The notes under the pieces were generated by a model. It was not told where the DNA came from, made no database searches, and worked only from the letters and a program-made list of their open reading frames with translations. Source: Lumbricus rubellus (lineage: Eukaryota > Annelida > Clitellata > Crassiclitellata > Lumbricidae). From it: a stretch of 64,000 nt of DNA. The stretch covers positions 21,808,144 to 21,872,143 of the forward strand of contig OX243822.1 of NCBI GenBank assembly GCA_945859605.1, given 5' to 3'. Position 1 is the first letter of the stretch, and each line of letters opens with the position of its first letter. The position numbers and the translations under genes were made by a program. Shown piece after piece: positions 46,462 to 57,985 of this stretch.

Positions 46462-48185
46462 GCTGCAGTCGAGAAACGGGCGCTATAGAAGCGAAGATAT
46501 TCTATTAATAATTATTGCGAGAGTAATTGCAACTTATGTCGAAACTTTCTTGATGGATCATCAGTGGATGTCAGAGTTGAGAACTCAAGCAGACCGCCGA
46601 TGGTTCAATGACAGATCCTTATGAATTCTACATTTAGTGGGAGGCAGTTGGTAATAAAACCGAACGCCATGGCATGAATTTGTTCGGTAGGACGATGGGT
46701 CTGTAGTATGCAACGACTGCAGGTTCCAATCTGCTGTGCAGTCTCCCTGATGAATAAGTCGTTCGTGGAATCTCGTATCGCGACTTGGATTCAGCTTCGC
46801 CGACCTGCTGCACGCCTAGCATGATGTGCAATCGATAATCCAACAAATAAATGACATGCAAAAATACGTGTTAAATATAAATAATTGACATGATGAATCT
46901 TGCATTTTCTAGGCAATCATGTCCCTCGATGATTTGAGTCGATTCTTCTACAAATCTACAGCGTAACAGTCGTAAAGTAGCCTACAAAGCTGCAAATCAA
47001 AGTGGCTGTCTTTTGAAGTTGGCTCTGCAGTGTGCATTGCATGTGCACTGCATGTGCGGTCCTTTGAGGTTCCTATGGCCCGAGAGTCAGGAACTAAACT
47101 AAGTTTTTTCGGTTAAATCTCGACTACTTTTCAACTGAAATAAAACCAGACTTTTGTGGTTGTCTTAAATGCTCTCTTCAATCATCTACCTCGTGGCGAA
47201 GAGTTGATCTGTGCTTTTTCCTGGCCAGAACCAGGCTTATTCTTCTCCCAAGTGTTTTCCATTCGGTTTTCAATCACTTAAGCATAAACATTTTCTGGAT
47301 TCACCTTTATGATAATAACCTTCCTCTGTAATTCCGCAGTCGTATGGATCTCGTTTTCTTTTGTGCATTCAGACGATCGTCGATTTAAACCAGTTTTCTG
47401 ATATATTGTAATTATTATTATTGGACACCTTTACAAAGGTTGCAATACTACTATAACTTACAAACACTCTATAAAAGTTGAAGTTGGTCTGTCAGGATTG
47501 ATAAATCTTATATGGCATCTCCGGTAACCATTTAAAAGGTGTATAAAAAGAAGGGGAAAATAATCAGTTGTTTAACAACGACGGGAGTTATGCCATCGTG
47601 ATTCATCTCGACCATGATGTTTATTTATAAAAATTATATTCACTTGATTAGTTTACCCTTAACTACGTGTCTTCACAGCAACTTATAGAAGAGCGTCGCC
47701 CCCCCCCCTTCGTTGTCCCGGCTGAACCCTGGCAACACTCGAGAGTGTACGGACACTGACAGAGTTGCCATAATTATTGTAGCCTAGCCCTAATTGACGT
47801 TGTTCTCTGTTTCCCCAGCTCAATTGGGTCTGGCGGTACTTTCTACGTATGGGATGAGACGAACTTAGTGAACAATGGTGGATGATGAATGGAAGATTCA
47901 GCGAAATTTGGTGACAACGAGCGACGTTGACAACGCCAGAAATAAATAATTATAGTCAAACAGCTTTCATCGTTTGTATAGAATTCTGGACAGAGCCAGA
48001 AATCGCGCATAGGGCCTACTGCTAGGCTACATGAACGAAAAGCAAAACGAAAATCTCATTGGTAAATCAAACCTGTTTTCATTTACAGATAGCATATGCC
48101 TAATAGTATACACAATGTATGATGCGACTGTTAAATGAGAAATCGTAACAGTTCACTCAGCGTTTACTACATCCATCCGTGTGCT
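46462..48185. other. convergent intergenic region / 3' ends
   Basis: Lies between the stop codons of SMT (+) and the F-box gene (-). It holds the candidate SMT poly(A) signals AATAAA at 46653 and another near 46845. No other gene, transposon end or repeat was recognised. Confidence 0.55.
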
Positions 48186-51100
48186 TCATTCTTCTTCTAT
48201 GAGGCGAAAGATGGTCAAAGCAGTTGTTTGAGGAATACAGGTAAGAGCATCGTACTTGTACTTCTCAACACGCACTATCTCGTTTCTCTCTCTATTAAAG
48301 TGAAGTTGAGGGGGATGCCCAGGATAATAGGTGTGACGATCCACAAAAAGATGAGGCACTGCTATTTCCAGGGGATTGAACTCCGCATCCAAGAGCTCAA
48401 CCAAGTTACAGTCGTCATTAATCAGAATTCTACCATGAATATCTGCGAGACTTACAAGACAAGGCCTGTATCCATTAAGAAGTGATGATTGATATTGACG
48501 AACTATTCTTCCAGTCGCAGCATCGACTTCCAATAGTTTTGCTTCATTCACGTCGTTAGAAGAAAGTAACACAATGTTTCCATTTGCTTTCTGAATCACG
48601 CTGTTAATGATTCGGGGCCGATCAGTATCTGGAGACACCATTATTTCATTCAGCATGGAACCATTCGCTGCATATATGAGTATGCCTGGGTATTCCGATC
48701 TGTGTATGAGGCTATCAGCTGGAACTAAATACATGTATGTAAATCCCGGACCTTCTCGACCTGAAAGGATTATTAGGTTACCATTGGCAGATACTGACAT
48801 GGGACCTCGGTTAGAAACTGCTAGTCTTAGATCACTAATCCACGGTGACATCTGAAAACGATGCTCTTCATCTTTCGTAATGCGAAAGATTGATGGAGAG
48901 TATCCTTTCTTGTCTAGTATGTACACACAGTTGGACACGCTGCAAGATGCCATATCTATCGGCGATACTCCTGCAGGTAGCGGGATGACATCTTTCACCT
49001 CCGCCATGTTGTTGCGGTCGTAAACGTTGATCACCATTGGACCTCGATGAAGTGAACTGCAAAGCAGGAACATCTCATCTTTCAGCGTTGTCAGTTGGTG
49101 AACAGTTAACCGGAACGAAGTTTGATGCAAAACTTCCAGACGAATCGCCTGACCTAAAAACAATCATTCCTCAGCTTTAGGCTATTTATCGCAGGGCTTT
49201 TTTAAACGTGCAGTTCTAAACAAAATATGCAGTTCTAAATGAATTTGTGCAGTTGTAGAAGCACTTCTGTACAGTTAAAACTATTTTTAAAAATGACCGT
49301 TGTCCTCCAACTGGAAGTAATTTACCATGGGGATTGGGAAAGGAAAGAAGGGGTTGTGCAGTTCTGAAAATTCCTTTAAAACAGCCCTGTTTTATCGCGC
49401 ACAAGAATTAAAACCTGTCACCACAAGAATTAGCACCTATCACCCGGATTCCAAAATCGACTCAGAAATGCAATGGAACTAAAGCCTATATGTAAACAAA
49501 TGTCTGTAAATACACGATACGTCAAAACTTGAGACGAAAATAGACCTATACGACGAACTTTAAATCCTTAACTTAGGCATGAAACTTGGAGAAATCCCCT
49601 ACTTACAACAGAAATTCTATTAATTAAACGTGCGTCTTATTTTTCTCCTTCTGGCCGTTTTAGCCACAGATACATGTAGGCTAGTACGCGTGTACACTCA
49701 CTGAACACCGTTAAAGAAAAACCGAAAGCTACCTTCATGGTTAATTATGCAAATGCACTTACTTTTTTCAACCAATAGCCTATTGTTCGTTTTGTGTATA
49801 CCCATAAATTAAATCAACTGTATTTGTATGAACTAACCAGTGCTGTCTAGAGTTCTGTGAAGTTCATTCCGAAAGAAGTTGGTTGTAAGGATAGAGTCCC
49901 ATTGCGAACAGACTGTTCTTAGTCGGTTTGCCACGGTATCAGCTTTTTCCTTCCACACACTTTTGGCCAGCTTCAAACCCTTCACTTCCAGTGCGACGGC
50001 TTTAAAGAGGATATGTTCTAGGATCTCGATCGGTAGATCTTGCAACTATACATAATGAAAGATATCACATCTGTTCGTATGTTTGTTTGTATGTGCACTT
50101 GTTATAGCGCCCCTTCATTTTGTTCCGCCTAGGTTGCTTTACAAAACTGTCTACGGTTTGCGAAAATGCTGCTGCTCAAAGTTGCGTTACAACTGAATTT
50201 TGGCCGTTTTATTGATAAAGACCTATGGAAGCCATAGATCTTTATCATAATATGTACAGGAAGACAGTTCCAAACTCGCGAGCCAGCGAGTCGAAAGGTC
50301 CAATAATTAATTCTTGTTTATTTTATTAACTCCTTGGCTCAACAACGTCAGTGGACTTTAATGATGACGTTCGCAAACTATGTCGCACTTGTAAAGAAAT
50401 GGCAGCATGGCAAAATAACTACATGGAAAAATAATTACACATTATTTCGATAGGGTCGTTTCACCAAAGAAACAGCGTAGAGAAAACTGGAGCTGGACCA
50501 CGATAGGCCGTAACCCTAGGAAGTTTTAAAAAGCATAGATCAACAAAGTTTTGTGGCTCATTAATTTATTTTTAAAGCCGTGAATGTCGGTTAGAACCTA
50601 CCGTTGTGTCACTCAATGAGGTGAGTTTTGCACGTTTAGCATCATCGTCTTCTTGGAATACTGTTGCAAGAAAATAAAATGCATTTATTAGCTTTTTTCC
50701 AATTCCTTGCATAAAACAACTCTTTAGGATTCTCCTTCAGGCCTACTGTGAAATATGCCTAGTCACGTTAAGTGCTATTCATCTTCTGAGTTTTGGCATC
50801 CCTATGATTGTATTAACTTTGAATGGACAAAGAAAGACCTAGCACCGACTGGCCACATTTGTAGTTTCTAAAAGCGCGCTACAAAAATTTGGTTATAATT
50901 ATTTAGTTGTACCAAGTTCTTCGGCCAAAACATATCGCACACCGTCACCGAAGCATATCTTGGGAATGAGTTTCCAAAGCGGGATCGATGAAAAGATTTT
51001 TGTTTCAATTGGACATAATTATTAGGCCTAATTATGAGCTATGTTGATGAAAAATAATTATTGTTATTTAAATAGAAGTTCTATTGATAAAAAAGCTATT

Positions 51101-51758
51101 GTTACTCGAATAGCCTAATATTATAAACTGATAGGGCCTAATTGAACGAATTCTTGCCTAAATGGAAGCGGGGTTGACGAAAAGAATTCATGCCATAGTA
51201 GAAGTCGACTTGATGAAAAATAACAATGCATTATATGGGGCGATTAATTTATTACACTACAACGAAAGATCACCTCTGAATTGATGCAACCCTCGTGAAT
51301 AAGCTCGTGCCCGCGACTTTCGTATGGTACTTAAGAAGTTTCGTGCATATGATTATAATTCTGATGAAAATAAATAAGGGCGTTGGGCCCTTCGCTCCGC
51401 TGCGAAGGGACAACTGCTTGTTCCACGGGCTCGCTTAGCTACCACACAGCGCCGAGCCTTCTCGGTTGTGGGGCCGTCAATCTGGAATGACCTTCCCCCC
51501 CAAACCTCCATCTCCTTCACCTGACCAGTCAATCTTTATTTCTCAAGCCCCTTAAATCTTTTTTCTATAGTCGTGGCTGGGCTGGGAGCGCCTCTGAGTA
51601 GTTTCTTGAAGAGGCGCTATATAAATTCTAATAATGAATGAATGAATGAATGATGAGCGTATAAGACTGCTATGCAGTAACTTACAGCCTGCAGAGCCAA
51701 CTTCTTTCGTTGGCTCGTCATTGCTGTATAATTCTGCTGATGTTCGTTTCTTCGACAT
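48186..51758 (-). CDS. F-box protein with C-terminal beta-propeller-like region, four coding exons
   Basis: Exons in order of translation are 51758-51686, 50660-50602, 50045-49838 and 49153-48186. Junctions are GT-AG with phases 1, 0 and 1 all matching, and the frame gives 435 residues plus stop. The ATG at 51758 has G at -3. After a polar lead (MSKKRTSAELYSNDEP...), residues 45-90 hold an F-box: LQDLPIEILEHILFKAV, then LRTVCSQWDSIL. F-boxes dock to Skp1 in SCF ubiquitin ligases, so a substrate-adaptor role is inferred. The last 320 residues, nearly all in exon 4, are a beta-rich region with repeating blade-like strands. Examples are LTTLKDEMFLLCSSLHRGP, CSVSNCVYILDKKGYSPS, ISVSANGNLIIL-type and KANGNIVLLSS. 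This pattern is of NHL/WD-like propellers found in marine-invertebrate proteins, and I cannot assign the ligand. Intron 1 carries a LINE 3' end and intron 3 a MITE. Confidence 0.85.
49192..49389. mobile_element. CAGGGCT-type MITE, copy C, in F-box gene intron 3
   Basis: 198 bp, CAGGGCTTTTTTAAACGTG ... TTTAAAACAGCCCTG, flanked by ATTTATCG and TTTTATCG (one mismatch in 8). It begins 38 bp upstream, in the direction of transcription, of the exon 4 acceptor. Confidence 0.9.
50096..50140 (-). repeat. LINE/SINE 3' tail fragment, antisense
   Basis: TTGTTATAGCGCCCCTTCAT, in the intron of the F-box gene between 49838-50045 and 50602-50660. Confidence 0.55.
51370..51660 (+). mobile_element. 3' end of an L2/CR1-like LINE in F-box gene intron 1, antisense to the gene
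   Basis: The plus-strand frame reads TTQRRAFSVVGPSIWNDLPP, the conserved end of L2/CR1-type reverse-transcriptase ORFs, then stops. The 3' UTR follows: GGGAGCGCCTCTGAGTAG, TTTCTTGAAGAGGCGCTATA and TAAATTC, ending in (AATG)n. The AGCGCCTC and GAGGCGCT blocks are exact complements and could form a terminal stem-loop. This is the best-preserved copy of the tail found in a dozen other places. Confidence 0.85.
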
Positions 51759-51849
51759 AGCACAAGTGAAGCAAGCAATGGGATCGGAGGAAGAGCAACG
51801 GTTGTCACTTGCTAAAATAAATACCAATATTGCGAGAATGCCGAACAGC

Positions 51850-52700
51850 AGATGATGATGCTGTGTTTAAAATATTAGAAGCGGAGCAATTCAAGCGACA
51901 ATTATTTAGGAAACTCTACATGTAGTGAGTAAATCGCACGATATCGCAAATATCGCAAATAAAACAGAACTTCAATACATATTGTGACGTCACATATTGA
52001 CGTCCACCACTGCTCTCTGCATCTTTCAACCATTGGCTCCATATTATTATCACACTGAACGACGCGTCTTCTAGCCTATCCATCGAACTATCTGACTTCA
52101 TCCCCGCCTTTGTCTTAACTTACCTCATCTCAACTCATGCTTTCTTAACTTCCACTGTCCTGGCTTTTGTTTGTGGTTTGATAGCACTTAGAACATTTAA
52201 AACACTTAAGAACACTTAGAGTCACTAAATAATTTCGAGTTGCCTTTCTCTGAACAATGCTTAGGACACTTAAAACAACTAGAGTCACTTTAAATTTTGA
52301 TTAAATTAAGCTTAGATTATAAAATTTTCAATTATACGCATTTTGAAAAAATGGGATAAATGGTTTATCCTCCCGGATAGTCTAGACTGTTTAATTCCAT
52401 CCGGGGGGAATAGATTGATTCATCCCCGGGATAGTTTTCAGGGAGGATACTCCTTTTGTGACAACGGCATGCTCAAGCATTCCGGTCATTTGCCGGATAT
52501 GGTAGCGGTAGTGACCTACATGTAAAAACTTTCTCAACCAGATTGAGAAATCAAATTGCAGGGGTTGAGGGAAACTGGATCTAAAGTTGGAAGTTGTGGG
52601 CGCACGCGTGTGGGGACGGCGTTCCCCTTTCTCTCGAAATTCTTTTCTTGCGTTGCCACTGCATGCAAATTAAGCATGCCCACCATTCTTGGAACCCTGG
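51850..52700. other. no gene recognised; 5' flank of the F-box gene
   Basis: No TATA box or other promoter element could be identified with confidence. CACTTAGA/AACACTTA words recur at 52185-52290. Confidence 0.45.
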
Positions 52701-52721
52701 AAACACATCCGCTCCAAAAAA

Positions 52722-52840
52722 CTCTTCTTCAGAGTTCCCATGCACTGCTCGCCCATTCAGCGTTCCCACTGCTCACCCATTTGGCGTTCCCACTGCTCAC
52801 ACATTCAGCGTTCCCACTGCTCACACAGTCCGCTTTAGCC
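52722..52840. repeat. 25-26-bp tandem repeat
   Basis: GCGTTCCCACTGCTCACACA units, about four copies (one with CCCATTTG). Confidence 0.85.
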
Positions 52841-53716
52841 ACTGGTGAGGTGTTCTGAGTAGGACTATACTTAAGCTTTGTTAGGGCCACATAGGTCTAT
52901 TTGAATTTTCTTTTCACCTTTTCACGCTGTCACGTTCGTGTGATGTATTGCAATTATAAATGGTGAGCAACAGTAGCTCACGTCTGATCCCAATAATTTT
53001 TCAACTACTCTAAGTTATAGCCTAACCCCAAAATCACGGAGACCTCAAGTTGAGCAGAGGTGGATCAGGATCCTATGAATAATAAACTTGCCCAGATTTT
53101 TCCATTTGCAGGAAATGTTGCCGAACTTAATTTTATGTAGCCTACTACGAAAGATTAATGATTGTATATCGTTTTGGGCGTGGAAATTTCAGATCATGGA
53201 CCAGAATTGATCGACATATTTGCTGAACAAAAAAATGGAAAGTGAAATATAATGCCATGACATTGCTTTAAACACCAGCAGCAGCACAATAAACAACAAG
53301 TGGATGAGGCTGCGACGTGGCAGGTTTTAAATTCATTTGAGAAATCACTGCGTAGGGCATCAACTTATTCACGAGTGTGAAAAAGTCTCTTCTCTCAGGC
53401 AGTTACTGCATAGTATGGTAGAGAACCTGAACGTTTCTTTCTCGCATATAACAGTGGTCCGCGCCATAGACCAATGCCTTGTCATCACATTATGGCGGCG
53501 CTTAACTTGTGCACAACCCACATTGATTTTCTTAGTATACGTCTAGCGGGACATGCATGGTTCTATAGGCCTACTGTATGTCTAATGGAACCTCCCTGTC
53601 CTAAAAATAAACAGTTTGGCCCATTGTCTGCATTCTACGCATGCGACAACATAATATTTCGCCCAAAGCAATGCGGTCTTTATAATAATTATTGTCATAG
53701 GCTATTCACAATCATA
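52841..53716. other. no gene recognised
   Basis: Unassigned. TAGGCCTA near 53564. Confidence 0.45.
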
Positions 53717-53718
53717 TA

Positions 53719-54333
53719 CAGGGTGGTCCAAAATAAACTGCACAGTGACAGTTTTCTTGATATAATGTATAACAATTCAATGTTTAATGCCATTTTTCTT
53801 GCGTATGATGAAAGAATTTCCAAATAAGACATGGAAACGTCGTACTATCCTCATTAAAAAAATTGATACCGACGGTACCACAGCTAGGAAGCCGGGTTGC
53901 GGACGTCCGAAATCAGCTCGAACAGATGCAAATATCAAGTTGGTAAGCGACCTTATCTGTAGCCAGGAAGACAAACCGCTAAGCCATAAGAGCCCACGGG
54001 AGATCGCACGTGAAACCGGAATTTCACGTTCAACTGTTAAACGTATTGTAAAGAAAGATCTCGGACTTAACCAGTACAGGCGCAAAGTTGGACAGCAGTT
54101 GAACAGCGATTGCGTTTCATTGACCGCGCAATTGATCAATGGCGTCGTTGGCTTCAATGCGTGGTCGAGCAGCAAGGAGGACACATTGAACATTTTATGT
54201 AACGAAATCCATCCATGTAATGTTACAGTAAAAATAATTGCTGTGTTTTTGTGAATTTTCACGGTTATATTTGAATTGGTCTGAATAAAGTACTATCAAT
54301 TTATCATTGTGCAGTTTATTTTGGACCACCCTG
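53719..54333 (+). mobile_element. internally deleted Tc1/mariner element
   Basis: Ends CAGGGTGGTCCAAAATAAAC and GTTTATTTTGGACCACCCTG with TA on both sides (53717-53718, 54334-54335), 615 bp. The ends resemble those of the mariner at 4242 (CAGGGTGG...) but belong to a distinct subfamily. Confidence 0.92.
53787..54230 (+). pseudogene. mariner-type transposase remnant
   Basis: The plus strand reads PNKTWKRRTILIKKIDTDG, then GCGRPKSARTDANIKLV and CSQED, then REIARETGISRSTVKRIVKK, a helix-turn-helix DNA-binding domain. After about residue 108 the frame slips. A second frame then gives the extreme C-terminus (AIDQWRRWLQCVVEQQGGHI). The whole catalytic domain is deleted. Start and end of the ancestral ORF are both represented, so the deletion is internal. 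Confidence 0.85.
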
Positions 54334-54599
54334 TATGCCTGCTTTCATAAAGGCTTCAACGTCGTACTTTTCTTCCTTGATTTATTCAGCTGTGCAGACA
54401 AAGCACGTGTTTGCCGTTGGGGAAAGGCTACATACATGTATACTATGCTGTCTGTAAAATACGAAGCAACTCCGTTAAAAGTAATAAGCTCAACTGTCCG
54501 GGTCTGACAAAAAGAAGCCAGGTGTCATTTGAAATAATATGATAGAAATACCTCACAGCTCATAGTTGAAAAGCAGGGCATATATGCATATAATTTATA

Positions 54600-54860
54600 T
54601 ATATGCAATTATGCATTTCTAAAACTGCAGCTTCTATCGTCCGTACACTTGTGCTGAGCCGCTACTGCGACTCCATCTTTGCTGGTCTCCAGCGCGGGTT
54701 CGGATTGAGAGGTTGGAGAGGGTCCACCGCGACTCATTGGGGGTTCACCAAGTACGACCGTGTATCCCAATATATGCGCGAAGTCTTGCACTGGCTTTCT
54801 TTCCCGCAGCGCATCTCATTTGGGATTGCATCTTTGGTGTGGCGAAAGACGAAACTAAAG
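54600..54860 (+). pseudogene. L2/CR1-like LINE reverse-transcriptase fragment
   Basis: The plus strand reads LVLSRYCDSIFAGLQRG, then LHWLSFPQRISFGIASLVWR. This matches the conserved SRxDYCNSLLAGL ... LHWLPVxQRIxFKIAxLVYR region of L2/CR1-type reverse transcriptases. No 3' tail follows directly. Confidence 0.8.
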
Positions 54861-55634
54861 CAGCCATGCAGTGAGGGAGGGAACGATTGTACCCTGCTCA
54901 TGAACAGCAGAAAAGGTATAGGCAAAAAAGTAACATTTCGTTGATGATCACGATGGTGTCGAAGGGCCATGAATCCCTCCCCTCGCTGAATAAGTAAGAC
55001 AATTCGCAGAAACTGCAGGTTTCATATAAGAAGCAGCGTGAAGCCAACGGAGAGTGACAGAACGATTATAATAATATTCAATTCGTGAGGGAGTCGCCGA
55101 CTATAGAGCGAGTGTTATTGTCATCGGGAATGCCCCGAATGGTATAATAATTATAATAGTCGTGAAAATAGGGAGAAGTCAGTCACGATCTATGAACAAA
55201 CAATGGTGAACCTCCTTCCTATCCGACTTCGCTGCAGCCATATTATGCCATCGGTTAAGTGAATCGATTACTCAAGAACGTAACTATATGAGACGTCGCC
55301 CTCGTCCACAAAAATAGCAACTATAGGCGTTCCTGTATATCAACGGTTACGGCATGCGTGCAGTTGCACATTTATCTTATAGTTAACTGTGGTTTCAATG
55401 TTGGTATACTCGCTTCGTCTTATGGACAAACAGATGTTTTTAATTTTCAGTGTTCAGTTGCACATTTATCTAATATCTTAGTTAACTGCGGTTTAAAACA
55501 TTTTTAATAACGCTTTAGGCCTACATTCGCTTGAGTATATTTTCGCATTTCACTTCGTATTATTCAATTACATATTAAATAGAGTATGTGGTAGCCTATA
55601 TTGATTCTGTGTCGTAAAGTTTTATATAAATCAA
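54861..55634. other. no gene recognised
   Basis: Unassigned. TAGGCCTA near 55517. Confidence 0.45.
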
Positions 55635-55635
55635 G

Positions 55636-55738
55636 CGATGATCAATCGGATCAACCGGTCGATGATCAAACGTCCGCAGTGATCAATCGTCCGGTGATCA
55701 ATCGTCCGGTGATCAACCTTCCGGTGATCAATAGTCCG
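55636..55738. repeat. 18-bp tandem repeat (CCGGTGATCAATCGTCCG-like)
   Basis: About five imperfect units with the core GTCCGGTGATCAATC. Confidence 0.88.
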
Positions 55739-56112
55739 CGCACCCTATATCCATGCAGCTTGATATTAATTAATTAATTAGTTACGGTAATTAATTAATT
55801 CATTCAGAGCAGTTATATTATAACCTACAAGTACAGTTCTGGTTTAAAATCTCAACACTCTGATTCTCACTCAACCATTCCTGATATATTTTGATCTGTC
55901 ATAACACTGAAATGTTTAGCCTATAGTCGGAGTCTTGCTTTGGTCGGAGAGTGTAACCTATAATAATTATTGCCTGGGATGTCATCCTGACAATCTAATC
56001 CATCATGCATGATGTCCTATAGACAGATACACAACTACACATGCTCACTTTGCTCAGCATGGGATATCACATTCGACTGCGATGTATTGTATATTGGGCT
56101 ATACTTTAGTAT
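55739..56112. other. no gene recognised
   Basis: AT-rich, with TTAATTAATTAA runs near 55768-55800. Confidence 0.5.
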
Positions 56113-56246
56113 AATATATTGCCGTGTTGAAGTTTGCATATATATACATACCGACTTCCCTTACCTATATATAGGTATAAGGGAAGTCAGTATGTATACC
56201 GGTACTATGTATATATATGCAAACTTCAATACGGCAATATATATAT
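56113..56246. repeat. imperfect 134-bp hairpin
   Basis: An outer arm of about 37 bp (AATATATTGCCGTGTTGAAG onward) is complementary to 56207-56246. An inner arm (GACTTCCCTTACCTATA) is complementary to 56170-56190. A 15-bp asymmetry lies on the right side (ACCGGTACT). It may be a small MITE or a structured RNA precursor. No TA or 8-bp flanking duplication is obvious. Confidence 0.75.
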
Positions 56247-56556
56247 TTATATATATATATATAAAATTCTAGTCAATTCATTCGAGAAAGTTGGATCGAC
56301 AACGGGAAATTCTACCGTTATATACTTCCTTTATTATAGACCACTGATCCCTTTGATGTATATACAGTATACGAAGTCCATGCATAATGTTCGTCTTTAT
56401 ACACGTACAATATTATTATGTGCACGCGGGTCATGTCACATCATCTCTATAGTATACTTTGCTTGAACGTATATTTGCTGATGATGAATGGTTTCGTCGC
56501 ATTTTTAAATATAGCATCAGCAAGCGTTAATATAAATCAAATATCAAAGTCACGAT

Positions 56557-57295
56557 CAAACACACACACATACATGTACACATATACAATACATGCACAA
56601 CATATGCTTACGCATATACATACGCACACCAGTACGTACGTATACACAAACACACGTGTTCAAACATTACATGCATTCATACATATACATACATGCATAC
56701 ATACATACATACATACATACATACATACATACATACATACATACATACATACATACATACATACATACATACATACATACATACATACATACATACATAC
56801 ATACATACATACATACATACATACATACATACATACATACATACATACATACATACATACATACATACATACATACATACATACATACATACATACATAC
56901 ATACATACATACATACATACATACATACATACATACATACATACATACATACATACATACATACATACATACATACATACATGCATACATGCATGCATGC
57001 ATACATACATACATACGTACATACGTACATACATACATACGTACATACAAACATGCAAACATGCAAACATACGTACATACGTACATACGTACATACGTAC
57101 ATACGTACATACTACATACGTACATACGTACATACGTACATACGTACATACTACATACGTACATACGTACATACGTACATACGTACATACGTACATACGT
57201 ATACACATACGTACATACGTACATGCGTACATGCGTACATGCGTGCATACGTACATACGTACATACGTATATGCATACATACATACATGTGCACA
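56557..57295. repeat. (CATA)n satellite with CGTA variants
   Basis: Pure CATA from about 56684 to 56980, then CATG and CGTACATA variants to 57280. The Tyr-Ile-His-Thr frames on one strand and Met-Tyr-Val-Cys frames on the other are artefacts. Confidence 0.96.
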
Positions 57296-57786
57296 TACTA
57301 ATGTCAATATGAGCACCTATAATGAATACAGCTGCACATGAATAACTATGCATATATTATTTACTGTTGACAGCCGTAACCCTCAATTATTAAGGAATGC
57401 GCCATGCAGTTTGCACGAGTTATCTTAAACATTCGCTGAACACAAAGAGTCTCCGGGGAAAACTGTTCCTTTTCCAGACAATCTCGTCATAGCTCAGTTT
57501 GCACATCATCATTACCACCACAACCACGACCATATCGTCATCGTCGTCGTCATCGTCATCATCATCGTCATCTCAATACATGCATGGCCCGAAAAGTTCG
57601 CTATGACATTTAAGATAAGAAATAAGAACTCGTATAAGATGCAGAAAGAAGAAAATGCAACGAATTGAAGCACACAATCGTGAGTTCAATTTACGATGTT
57701 TTAGACGAGTCTAAAAAATTATAGTTAAAATAACCAAAGATTTCTGATTGATTTCATTGCCTTGTGGTAACACTCTAGCATATTTC
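57296..57786. other. no gene recognised; short CGT/CAT tract
   Basis: A trinucleotide patch at 57510-57570. Otherwise unassigned. Confidence 0.5.
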
Positions 57787-57985
57787 TTTCATTCGTTCAT
57801 TCATTCATTCATTGAGTAAATGCATTTATATAGCGCCTCTTCAAAGGGACTACTCAAAGGCGCTTCCAACCTCAGCGCGACCAAATAAAACTGTCTTATA
57901 GGATGAGAGAGGAAAACCTAATAAGGATTTTTTGAAAGAGGAAGACCATTCCAGGTTGATGGTCTACCTCCTAAAAAGCACAATT
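57787..57985 (-). repeat. LINE/SINE 3' tail, antisense, with (ATTC)n
   Basis: CATTCGTTCATTCATTC, then TTTATATAGCGCCTCTTCAA and ACTACTCAAAGGCGCTTCCA, then CAGCGCGACC. On the minus strand it is a tail ending in (GAAT)n. Upstream body sequence is present to about 57985 without a readable ORF. Confidence 0.78.

Noticed and set aside
48607..48855. Plus-strand frame of 82 codons
   Set aside because: It lies antisense inside exon 4 of the F-box gene and has no independent support.
56418..57353. Frame of 307 codons rich in Tyr-Ile-His-Thr
   Set aside because: It runs through the CATA satellite. Equally long frames exist on the other strand.
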